The position numbers and the translations under genes are program-made. Below, one piece after another: positions 26,087-32,614 of a stretch of DNA of 32,614 bases. The stretch's first letter is position 1; the number at the start of each line of letters is the position of its first letter. This stretch comes from Anaerolineaceae bacterium (lineage in GTDB: Bacteria > Chloroflexota > Anaerolineae > Anaerolineales > Anaerolineaceae). The stretch lies in NCBI GenBank assembly GCA_030653365.1, contig JAURZL010000004.1:1-32614 (forward strand). The letters run 5' to 3'. The notes under the pieces were generated by a model, which saw nothing but the letters and a program-made list of their open reading frames with translations, was not told the DNA's origin and ran no database searches.

Positions 26087-27100
26087 TTAGGTGATATTTG
26101 ATTGCATTAATACCTTGACGGCCCGGTAGGTGACCCATTTGTTGGGTTGCTTCTTTGGACCAAAATCAACCCAGGTTTTGTAGTCATACTCCAAAGCCCA
26201 GCGACCGTTCTGATCCTGCTTATTACGTACATATTCGAGCGCATTCGCCAGCCTTGGATCGTTAAGCAATCCCAACCCGGCAAATGCTTCCAGTATTTGA
26301 AGAATATCGGTCACATAGAAAACGGGAAAGCCAAACTTCCACCAATTGGGACAAGGTTTTCTGCCCAGTCTGGTTGGGTAGTCTGCTAATAATGGATCAA
26401 TTTCAAGGAAGAAATCCACAGCGGTTGTAATTGCACGTTCGATCTGTGGTGTGCGAAATTCTGATGGGATTTTTCCGAGGGCTAACAACACTTTGGTTCC
26501 TCCCCAGGCGCATGATAGACGATTGTTGTGTCCACAGGCAAAAACTGGACCACATTGCGAGGGGTAATAACGTCGGGAAGCCCGTTTATCCTCAAGCGGA
26601 GCAATCCCTTCTCCGGTGACACTACGACCCATCCAATCTAAAGCTTGCGCTAATCGAAAGTCTTGATATCCCAGATCAAGAAACGCAGCGCACATATTTC
26701 CATGCAGGCAATCGATCGTGCCCGATGTTGTACCATCCGTACTGAACTGCCCGGACTCCGCAAGAGCATGATCGACAAGATAACGGCAGGCAAGTTGCAG
26801 GCGTTCATCCATCTCCACGGAGGCTCCTAATTGAGCCAACATGATCAGTGACCAGACACCACTTTTATATTTGCAGCTGTATCCTGCACCAGGTGTGACC
26901 CAATATCCTTCCGGCTTCATCACATTCAGAATTTTTGCAATCGGACCTTCACGATGCGCAATTTCTCGTGCTTTGATCAAATCCGGATCATCGCCGGGTA
27001 ATTTCATCAGGTCACGAATTGTGAGATAGCGTACCCCAGGATCCTCTTCATCTAATAACCAGGTAAGGGTTTCGCTGTTAAGTTGATGATTCCACTTCAT
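26087..27100 (-). CDS. Terpenoid-cyclase-like (alpha/alpha toroid) protein, paralogue B
   Basis: This 337-residue protein aligns with the downstream paralogue without a gap over the first 200 residues (MKWNHQLNSETLTWLLDEED against MNRNDPLNETTLLWLLEEDN). That fixes the start at 27100 rather than the longer frame at 27121; AAAGGAA lies just upstream. Shared cysteines are C105, C131, C137, C183, C189 and C197, the last five in DCLHGNMC and CGPVFACGHNNRLSCAWG. C-terminal repeats such as NKQDQNGRWALEYDYKTW also match. The pair arose by tandem duplication, followed by clear divergence. It begins 14 nt after the lipoprotein gene stop. No known catalytic motif is visible. Confidence 0.7.
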   Translation of the reverse strand: MKWNHQLNSETLTWLLDEEDPGVRYLTIRDLMKLPGDDPDLIKAREIAHREGPIAKILNVMKPEGYWVTPGAGYSCKYKSGVWSLIMLAQLGASVEMDERLQLACRYLVDHALAESGQFSTDGTTSGTIDCLHGNMCAAFLDLGYQDFRLAQALDWMGRSVTGEGIAPLEDKRASRRYYPSQCGPVFACGHNNRLSCAWGGTKVLLALGKIPSEFRTPQIERAITTAVDFFLEIDPLLADYPTRLGRKPCPNWWKFGFPVFYVTDILQILEAFAGLGLLNDPRLANALEYVRNKQDQNGRWALEYDYKTWVDFGPKKQPNKWVTYRAVKVLMQSNIT

Positions 27101-27114
27101 TATTTGTTTTCCTT

Positions 27115-29091
27115 TTACCAATCCGGATTGTAATCATTAGCTGGATTATTGGTCAAATTTACTTGTTCACTTCCATCTATATTCATATCATAAATTTCAA
27201 GATTCCCATCCCGATCGGATTGAAAAGCAATCTTTTTACCATCAGGCGACCAGGTTGGATTCAAATCATTGGCAGAATGATTGGTGAGGCGTTTTAATTC
27301 CCTGGTAATTAAATTCATGATATAAATTTCCCAATTTCCATCCCTTTTGGATGCAAAGGAAATCATCTTTCCATCAGGTGACCAGTCCGGTGCAAGATCA
27401 AACTCCTCATTGTTAGTTAGTCGGGTGATATTTTTTCCATTTTTATCCATGAGATAAAGCTCCCAATTGCCGGCTCTATCGGATGAAAAGGCGATTTGAT
27501 TGCCATCTGGTGACCAGTCAGGCTGTCGGTCATAAGCGTCTGTTTCTGTCAGGCGCAGGGTGTCGAAAGTATCCATTTGAATCGTGTAGATTTCCGAGAA
27601 ACTATCACGATCTGTAAAGAAAACAATTTGTGTCCCATCTGGAGACCAATCAGGCCCCCAATCTTTGGAAGGAAAGTTTGTAAGGTTATTTGTTTGCTTG
27701 TCTTCCAAATCTAAAATAAAAATTTCTGCATTACCGTCTATTCCTGAATTGTAAGCAATGAAATTTCTATCGGGAGACCAGGCTGGAGAAAAATCGATGG
27801 CTGTACTGTTGGACAGGTTGATTGGGTCAGATCCATCAGCATTCATCACGTAAATTTCCTGATTTCCGTCCCGGTTGCTTTCAAACAAAATTCGACCAAA
27901 ATAATGTGAATTGGGTAATGAAGATAAAGCGACATGATTAACCAGCGTCCACACGCCATACTTTTTTTCAAGGTAGATGAGAAAATCCTTGCTTTTGCAT
28001 TGATAGGAGTCAAGATAAACCAGTGCTTTATCACCATCCTGGTTGAAACCAACTCGCGATAATCGCAACCAGCCTTGAAAGGCAGGCACCGGGAACCTTT
28101 CCTTCAATGTGGCAAGACAATCACTTTCATCCTTATCCTGACTGAGTTGCCAGTATTCCTGCCAGGAAACCAGCACCACCGGGACATCCAATGAAAAACG
28201 TGGAGCCAGATAATACGGTTCAGCGTTTTGCACAGTAAGATTATTTACCATTTCCTCCATGACACCAGAAAATTTCATACTGATGACAGGTAATAAATTT
28301 TCTTCTTCCAGCAGCAACCGATCATCTATCCCGGTTTGATCAAAGACAGTGAGATATTGATAGTTACTTCCCATGATGAATTCCTTACTGGCATTTATCA
28401 CAGCGTCATGAACGGCATGTTCTTCTTCGCTGAGTGCATCCGCCAGGTAAAGCCCCAAATCTGAATTCAGGGCACCGACAGAATCAGTGATGATCCATGT
28501 CTCTCTTTCTTTCTTCAAGATCAAAAAACCACCATTTCCCCCACAGATACTCTTTTCGATATACAGCAGGGCAGTCTTTCTGTTTGCATCAAAACCCACC
28601 CTGGAAAGATAGTAAAAACCCCCATACTCTGGCCTGGGGTAAATGGCTTCGACTGAATGCTGGCACTGTTCTGCAAACCTCAATCCACTCACCAGGTTCT
28701 GGATGGATGCATCTGAAACAAAGATCGCCGGGGTTCCCAGATTGAATTGATCTTCAAAGGAATAAGGCTTCTGGTTGGCTTCTAGAAAACTGGTAATCAA
28801 CTGTTCTGAAACATCAGGTTTGTTTTGCAGCAGCGAATAAACAGTTGATGATTCAGGTCTCACATAAGATTGATCAAAGAAGATCATTTTCTGTGTTCCG
28901 GGAGGGACATTCCACATATCCGGGTTTTCCAACAGAAGATCATGGTATACCTGGTATTCCTCTGCGGTGACAAATTCCGGAATGGGGGTGGGTTGAGGTA
29001 CACAGGAAGTTAAAATCAAAAGAAGGGATAGGCACAACAACAATCTTAGAATCACAAAAAAATATATCCTGTTTGTATCATGGACATTCAT
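27115..29091 (-). CDS. Lipoprotein with TolB/PD40-type beta-propeller
   Basis: This 658-residue protein has a signal peptide and lipobox ending LLILTSC (Cys30), so it should be anchored on the outer face of the membrane. The middle region (about residues 40-410) is unrecognised and contains two similar halves, each with an SRVGF...K.LVYL- or SRVGFDANRKTALLYI-type segment. The C-terminal part carries a beta-propeller with successive PD40 repeats of the form D-x-x-P-x-WSPDGxxIxFxSDRDGNxEIYxMN. Five WSPD copies are followed by a final DYNPDW that would close the ring with the first strand. The start at 29091 gives a normal signal peptide; the frame is open to 29127. The gene begins 13 nt after the SDR gene and shows no clear ribosome binding site, so translation may be coupled. 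Confidence 0.82.
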   Translation of the reverse strand: MNVHDTNRIYFFVILRLLLCLSLLLILTSCVPQPTPIPEFVTAEEYQVYHDLLLENPDMWNVPPGTQKMIFFDQSYVRPESSTVYSLLQNKPDVSEQLITSFLEANQKPYSFEDQFNLGTPAIFVSDASIQNLVSGLRFAEQCQHSVEAIYPRPEYGGFYYLSRVGFDANRKTALLYIEKSICGGNGGFLILKKERETWIITDSVGALNSDLGLYLADALSEEEHAVHDAVINASKEFIMGSNYQYLTVFDQTGIDDRLLLEEENLLPVISMKFSGVMEEMVNNLTVQNAEPYYLAPRFSLDVPVVLVSWQEYWQLSQDKDESDCLATLKERFPVPAFQGWLRLSRVGFNQDGDKALVYLDSYQCKSKDFLIYLEKKYGVWTLVNHVALSSLPNSHYFGRILFESNRDGNQEIYVMNADGSDPINLSNSTAIDFSPAWSPDRNFIAYNSGIDGNAEIFILDLEDKQTNNLTNFPSKDWGPDWSPDGTQIVFFTDRDSFSEIYTIQMDTFDTLRLTETDAYDRQPDWSPDGNQIAFSSDRAGNWELYLMDKNGKNITRLTNNEEFDLAPDWSPDGKMISFASKRDGNWEIYIMNLITRELKRLTNHSANDLNPTWSPDGKKIAFQSDRDGNLEIYDMNIDGSEQVNLTNNPANDYNPDW

Positions 29092-29104
29092 TTTCAACCG
29101 CGGG

Positions 29105-29929
29105 TCATAGACTGAGTTTCGACCCATTCTCTACCTTCTTGCGTTGAAAATCAACTACACCCATGACCTTCTTTAGCCAGTCTCCTAATGAGGGTGATAG
29201 TTCACAGGCAACACTTAACAATCGGGCTGGTGAAGAATTAACGAACATCTCCAATTTGTCTTTTTCAATTGCTTTCACAACAGCTCTGGCAACTTGTTTG
29301 GGGGTGGTTGACCCCAATGAGACGGGAGACTTGAGATTGAACCTCGCGAACATACCAACTTCCGTTATATAGCCGGGGAGAATGGTTGAAAAGTGAACCC
29401 CACTTCCTTCCAGTTCCAGGCGTAACCCACGCGTCCATTCACTCAATCCAGCTTTTGTGCCGCAATAGGTGGCTGCGTAGGGTGCTCCGATTTTTGCTGC
29501 TACTGATGCAATGTTGACAATGTGTCCCTCTTTCTGTTCCAGCATCTGTGGAAGTACATGATAAGTTAACGCCATTGGTGCCAGGAGGTTGACTTCGACG
29601 GTTTTTTGAATTTCCTCCCAGGAAAGATCCAGATAAGCTCCTTCCGTCTCCAAGCCGGCATTGTTAATAAGAATATCAATTCTGCCGAATTTGTTTAGGA
29701 CTGTTTCGATAAGTGCCTGTTGTTGAGAGGTCTGTGACAGGTCAACTGGCACAATCAACGTTTGTGTTCCAAATTTACTCAAGTTGGTAGCCGCTGCTTT
29801 TAAACCCTCTTCCGAGCGGGCAGCCAGTGCAATATGAGCACCGCGAGCGACCAGTACTTCGGCAATGATTGGTCCAATGCCCCTGGAACCACCGGTCAGT
29901 AAAATATATTTTCCATTGATTGTGGTCAA
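29105..29929 (-). CDS. Short-chain dehydrogenase/reductase
   Basis: This classic SDR of 274 residues has TGGSRGIG (12-19) for NAD(P) binding, NNAG (89-92), and the catalytic Ser142, Tyr155 and Lys159 (YCGTK). It is soluble and cytoplasmic. The start codon is TTG at 29929: AGGAG lies six bases upstream and no ATG fits the frame there. It leads a tight operon with the beta-propeller lipoprotein and the two toroid-like paralogues. A lipid or isoprenoid-type substrate is conceivable from that company but is only a guess. The tail LLSVACELSPSLGDWLKKVM resembles those of SDRs acting on fatty or steroid-like substrates. Confidence 0.88.
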   Translation of the reverse strand: MTTINGKYILLTGGSRGIGPIIAEVLVARGAHIALAARSEEGLKAAATNLSKFGTQTLIVPVDLSQTSQQQALIETVLNKFGRIDILINNAGLETEGAYLDLSWEEIQKTVEVNLLAPMALTYHVLPQMLEQKEGHIVNIASVAAKIGAPYAATYCGTKAGLSEWTRGLRLELEGSGVHFSTILPGYITEVGMFARFNLKSPVSLGSTTPKQVARAVVKAIEKDKLEMFVNSSPARLLSVACELSPSLGDWLKKVMGVVDFQRKKVENGSKLSL

Positions 29930-30376
29930 TATTCACTCCTTTACTAAAATCATTACCCGGGCATCGATTACCTTCATGTCCTGCATCACGGATCTTTAGT
30001 GTTCATCAACATGGTTATTTTCATTGTAAATCGAGAATATGAAACTCCAAGCAATAAGTTAGGTGTCTGCCTCTTTAGCTTCATTATGCTGGGTATGCTG
30101 AGTTAATTTCAATTGTCCTCGATCAGCACTGTGACAAAAGTTGATATTTAAAGAATGGATTAGTGATACTGTGGGGTAATTACTAAATTGAGTATAGCAT
30201 TTTTAATCATCAAAGGTTAATTCAGTTATTCATACTGAAGAACTAAAGAAACACAAAAAAATACGTTTTTCTGGTGATGGCTTTCACAAATCGGTAACCA
30301 TCGTTTTTATGGAATTGAATTATTATGGAGGTTTTTTTTTCGCTGTCAGCTGTCAGCTGTCAGCGGTGAGCTATCT
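29930..30376. other. Intergenic region without a recognised gene
   Basis: About 450 nt separate the SDR start from the end of the SGNH-like gene. No ORF with a ribosome binding site, no RNA gene and no strong terminator were found. The only distinct structure is the GCTGTCA tandem repeat near its right end. The promoter of the SDR operon must lie here, but I could not pick a convincing -35/-10 pair. Confidence 0.4.
30342..30362. repeat. Three tandem copies of GCTGTCA
   Basis: GCTGTCA is repeated exactly three times (30342-30348, 30349-30355, 30356-30362) and is followed by a degenerate GCGGTGAGCTAT. A run of nine or ten T precedes it. It lies directly downstream of the SGNH-like gene (read on the minus strand). 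Short AGCTGTCAGC arrays of this kind are often dispersed in bacterial genomes. Confidence 0.8.
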
Positions 30377-31336
30377 CTATTCTTCCTGAACGCTTTGCCA
30401 GAGATGCTCGAGAGTCCGCAGGGCGGTGAAGCTGCGTTCTGTCCATGCCAGGGTGCTGATATGAAAACCATCATTGCGTTCAATATCCATACCTTTATGT
30501 GGCAAGCTTTGCGCTGCCAGCCAGAAATTCCAAAGTGGCAGGTCATATTCATAAGCAAGTCTGGCAGTGGTGTAATTCAGGGAATTGTCACCTTCGACGT
30601 TATCAGCTTTGGTTGCCAGAATAGGTACCACGCCCTGTTCGATCAGGGTGTCAAGGATTTGACGCATGTAGATTTCGTATCGTTCAGTGGTGCGTCCTTT
30701 CCACCACAACTCGAGACTGACAAAGGCAAAGCTGGGGTTGTGAATACGCAGCTCACACTGCACCGGGTTCTCGCCGGATTCACAAATTTCCTGATTCGCC
30801 CAGATGGGAGAGATCACTGCGGCTGCATTGTAACCACCCTGGACTGCGTAGCCGTCGCGATCGAAGGAACCGGCAAACCAGTCAATGGCAGGCTGCAAAT
30901 GTGCGTTCTGACCGCGCAACACATACCAGCCAGGTTTGTCAAAAAAGCCAAGAAATGCTGCCCGAACGTTGTGACAATCACCAATCTTGGAGAAATGTTG
31001 CGGATCTTTGCCCAGTTCAATCCCTCTTTGATAGATCTCTTTAACGCGGGCTGAAGGTTCTGGAACGATCGGCCATTTTTTCCATTCTTCAGGTGGCAAC
31101 CGCAAATCCGGGGTAGCCGTCGGTTCCGGGGTTGGGGATTCAGTTGGACCAGCAGCGGCTGTGTCGGTTCTGATCGGGGTTTCTGTATTGGTTTGTTCCT
31201 GCGACACGGATTGCAAAGCAAATGTATCCTGGCCTACAGGAGTGGCGGGTTGTGTGGGTATTGGTGCTAGCTGCGGGGTTGTGCAGCCGGCAGTAAAGAT
31301 TAAAAACAGAATCGTAATGATCCAGATAGGTTTCAT
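30377..31336 (-). CDS. SGNH/GDSL-like hydrolase lipoprotein with Cys at the nucleophile position
   Basis: This 319-residue lipoprotein has the lipobox FTAGC (Cys18), followed by a Thr/Pro-rich linker (about residues 19-80, with ESPTPEPTATP). The rest fits the SGNH fold. FSKIGDC (G119, D120, C121) stands where GDS normally sits. A GGYN loop lies at 167-170, and the C-terminal NDGFHIS (D289, H292) is the expected Asp-x2-His. The usual nucleophile Ser is thus Cys121. The enzyme might be a thiol-type esterase, or inactive. The start at 31336 gives a proper signal peptide, and a candidate promoter lies just upstream. No neighbour suggests a substrate; polysaccharide acetyl groups would be a typical target for the family. 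Confidence 0.75.
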   Translation of the reverse strand: MKPIWIITILFLIFTAGCTTPQLAPIPTQPATPVGQDTFALQSVSQEQTNTETPIRTDTAAAGPTESPTPEPTATPDLRLPPEEWKKWPIVPEPSARVKEIYQRGIELGKDPQHFSKIGDCHNVRAAFLGFFDKPGWYVLRGQNAHLQPAIDWFAGSFDRDGYAVQGGYNAAAVISPIWANQEICESGENPVQCELRIHNPSFAFVSLELWWKGRTTERYEIYMRQILDTLIEQGVVPILATKADNVEGDNSLNYTTARLAYEYDLPLWNFWLAAQSLPHKGMDIERNDGFHISTLAWTERSFTALRTLEHLWQSVQEE

Positions 31337-31355
31337 AATAAGTCTCTTGTGAGCT

Positions 31356-31383
31356 ATTATAACCAATAGGTTGAATTATGCAA
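31356..31383 (-). promoter_or_regulatory. Candidate promoter of the SGNH-like lipoprotein gene
   Basis: On the minus strand TTGCAT (31383-31378), a 16-nt spacer and a perfect TATAAT (31361-31356) precede the ATG at 31336. A perfect TTGACA further upstream (31405-31400) pairs only with CATAAT at a 19-nt spacing. Transcription would start near 31349. Confidence 0.45.
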
Positions 31384-31446
31384 AATTCAATACTAATCCT
31401 GTCAAGGTTTGTTGGCTGACTGGCTGGTTGTAGATTCCCAATAGAT

Positions 31447-32322
31447 TTATTCTAAATCTTTGATCCAAGTGATCGTATACTCGGTCAGATCATCGGGTAA
31501 TTCCACCTTATGATCTTGAAGCCCCCATAACCCCTTCAAGCCCAGTTGGTGTGCCGTCAGCTCAAAATGACACATCGCAATCCCCATATCCAGACGCTGC
31601 ATATCATCGATATTCACCAATCGGGTCATTATGGAGCGATAGCCTTTTGTGCGTTGAAGAAAGAAATGGAACCCTTGATCGGTCTGTACGATACGCCAGG
31701 GCTGTTTGTTTGAAGCAGAGGGAGCGATCCTGACCATTTCTAATGCAGGTTCATACTCCCCGGCTTTTTCTCTCGATAAAAGTGAATCAAATCCCTCTTC
31801 GTAGAAAAGAGTCTGCCAGGACAACCGCTTGTCTCCCCCCACTCGTAGGCGAAGGGCTCCACTGCGTGCCTGGGTTTCATCATCGATGAGACCAAATGCC
31901 AGGATTGCAGGCATGCTTTCCGCGCCTTTTAGAGCAATCTTACGTGCAAAAGTGCTTTTCGTAAAGGTACCACCCAACCAACAGGTTCCCAGACCCATAT
32001 CAGTCGCTGACAAAACGATCTGCTCCATGCGGTATCCATATTCTTCCAGATTCTGCTTACCTGCGCCTAATGCACCGACCACAAATCCGTTGGCACCATT
32101 TATAAAGCCGTAGGTACCCAGGCCGCGTAAGGCTTTGCCATCCTGATCATCGGCTGCGATCAGGTCAAAACGCATGGACGTCCCGAAAACGCCGGTGGTT
32201 AGTGTTTTCATCTTTTCGCGTAAGAACTGTTGTGTTTCCAAAGGGATGGAATCTTTATGGTATCTCCGGCAGGAGAAACGCTTTTGAATCAGTTCTGTTA
32301 TGGGTTGAGTGTAGGTTGTCAT
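31447..32322 (-). CDS. Nitroreductase family protein (TM1586-like)
   Basis: This 291-residue protein matches the nitroreductase fold, which binds FMN. The N-terminal ITELIQKRFSCRRYHKDSIP holds the phosphate-binding Arg residues. GLGTCWLGGTFTKS lies in the dimer/flavin region, and RIAPSASNKQPWRIV in the second half is the usual substrate-side motif. The two-part layout, longer than standard 170-220-residue nitroreductases, fits the TM1586-type subfamily. No ribosome binding site is seen. A perfect TATAAT ends 7 nt before the ATG, which suggests a leaderless transcript. The substrate is unknown. Confidence 0.85.
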   Translation of the reverse strand: MTTYTQPITELIQKRFSCRRYHKDSIPLETQQFLREKMKTLTTGVFGTSMRFDLIAADDQDGKALRGLGTYGFINGANGFVVGALGAGKQNLEEYGYRMEQIVLSATDMGLGTCWLGGTFTKSTFARKIALKGAESMPAILAFGLIDDETQARSGALRLRVGGDKRLSWQTLFYEEGFDSLLSREKAGEYEPALEMVRIAPSASNKQPWRIVQTDQGFHFFLQRTKGYRSIMTRLVNIDDMQRLDMGIAMCHFELTAHQLGLKGLWGLQDHKVELPDDLTEYTITWIKDLE

Positions 32323-32329
32323 GCAAGCA

Positions 32330-32335
32330 ATTATA
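32330..32335 (-). promoter_or_regulatory. -10 element adjoining the nitroreductase start
   Basis: TATAAT on the minus strand at 32335-32330 is followed by seven bases and then the ATG (32322). Transcription would begin at about the A of the start codon. No good -35 hexamer lies 16-18 nt upstream, so the call rests on the -10 alone and the missing ribosome binding site. Confidence 0.45.
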
Positions 32336-32493
32336 CCGTAGGGATTTCAGAACCAGCTCGCTCAAAACCTATCCCAACTTTTTTGTTCATCGAAACTATT
32401 GGTTTCCGCATAACCGATGACTTATCAAGGGTATCAGTCACCAATCATCAGAAGCTTAACATCTTAGCAGCTAAACAGCAACTGTGTTAAATG

Positions 32494-32613
32494 TCAAGAG
32501 GTAAATACAGGTCTCCACAAAGTTTGAGCTCTCACCATGGCATTCATAATCGTAAGAAGTTTATGCATACATGCAACAATAGCCACGTTTTTTGCTTTTC
32601 CTCGAGCTAAAAG
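32494..32613 (-). mobile_element. C-terminal end of an IS110-family transposase (runs off the right edge)
   Basis: The minus strand reads 39 codons and a TGA: LLARGKAKNVAIVACMHKLL, then TIMNAMVRAQTLWRP and VFTS. The pattern ARGKAKxVAxVACMxKLLTIxNAM is the highly conserved C-terminus of IS110/IS116/IS902 transposases (DEDD recombinases). The rest of the gene lies outside the window. IS110 elements lack normal terminal inverted repeats, so the right boundary cannot be placed. It should lie somewhere between 32494 and the nitroreductase promoter. Whether the element is intact cannot be judged here. Confidence 0.85.
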
Positions 32614-32614
32614 T

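Noticed and set aside
30395..31054. Plus-strand open frame of 219 codons
   Set aside because: It is antisense to the SGNH-like lipoprotein, which has a lipobox and family motifs. The plus-strand product shows no motif or ribosome binding site.

Overview
This window looks like chromosomal DNA of a Chloroflexota (Anaerolineae-like) bacterium of moderate GC content. The reasons are inferential: an arginine pathway built on the LysW carrier protein, lipoproteins with Pro/Thr-rich linkers, a membrane protein with the glycine-rich loop often seen in this phylum, a tungsten-type aldehyde ferredoxin oxidoreductase (anaerobic lifestyle), and proteins of a terpenoid-cyclase-like fold common in Anaerolineae. 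No rRNA, tRNA or CRISPR array was found.

Layout. Positions 1-6500 (all minus strand) hold a carbohydrate-type cluster: a partial SIS-domain protein, a PIG-L deacetylase, a small frameshifted ORF, a GH3 glycosidase, an MFS transporter and a uroporphyrinogen-decarboxylase-like protein. Positions 6808-13750 (plus strand) hold an aldehyde ferredoxin oxidoreductase, an SLC13-type permease with four tandem TrkA-C modules, and a heavy-metal P1B ATPase. Positions 13777-16805 hold a small membrane protein, an SDR-like protein lacking the catalytic Tyr and Lys, a Gly-rich membrane protein with a good terminator, and a DinB-fold protein.

The centre of interest is 16950-24949, read on the minus strand: promoter, Arg-rich leader peptide, intrinsic terminator, then argG-argH-lysW-argX-argC-argB-argD-lysK in one tightly packed operon. 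ArgX would attach glutamate to the C-terminal Glu of LysW. ArgB, ArgC, ArgD and LysK would then phosphorylate, reduce, transaminate and release it as ornithine. ArgG and ArgH would finish arginine from citrulline. Ornithine carbamoyltransferase (argF) is not in the window. The 30-codon leader ORF contains five CGT arginine codons (RRRVRR). It is followed by a strong terminator, and the leader can form an alternative helix that would break that terminator. This has the layout of a ribosome-mediated transcription attenuator responding to charged Arg-tRNA, and its promoter sits so close to the leader ATG that the leader mRNA should have almost no 5' UTR.

Upstream on the same strand (25042-29929) is a second tight four-gene operon of unknown function: an SDR, a beta-propeller lipoprotein, and two tandem paralogues that share six Cys at identical positions. 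The right end holds an SGNH-like lipoprotein with Cys in place of the usual nucleophile Ser, a nitroreductase that is probably leaderless, and the C-terminal end of an IS110-family transposase running off the window.
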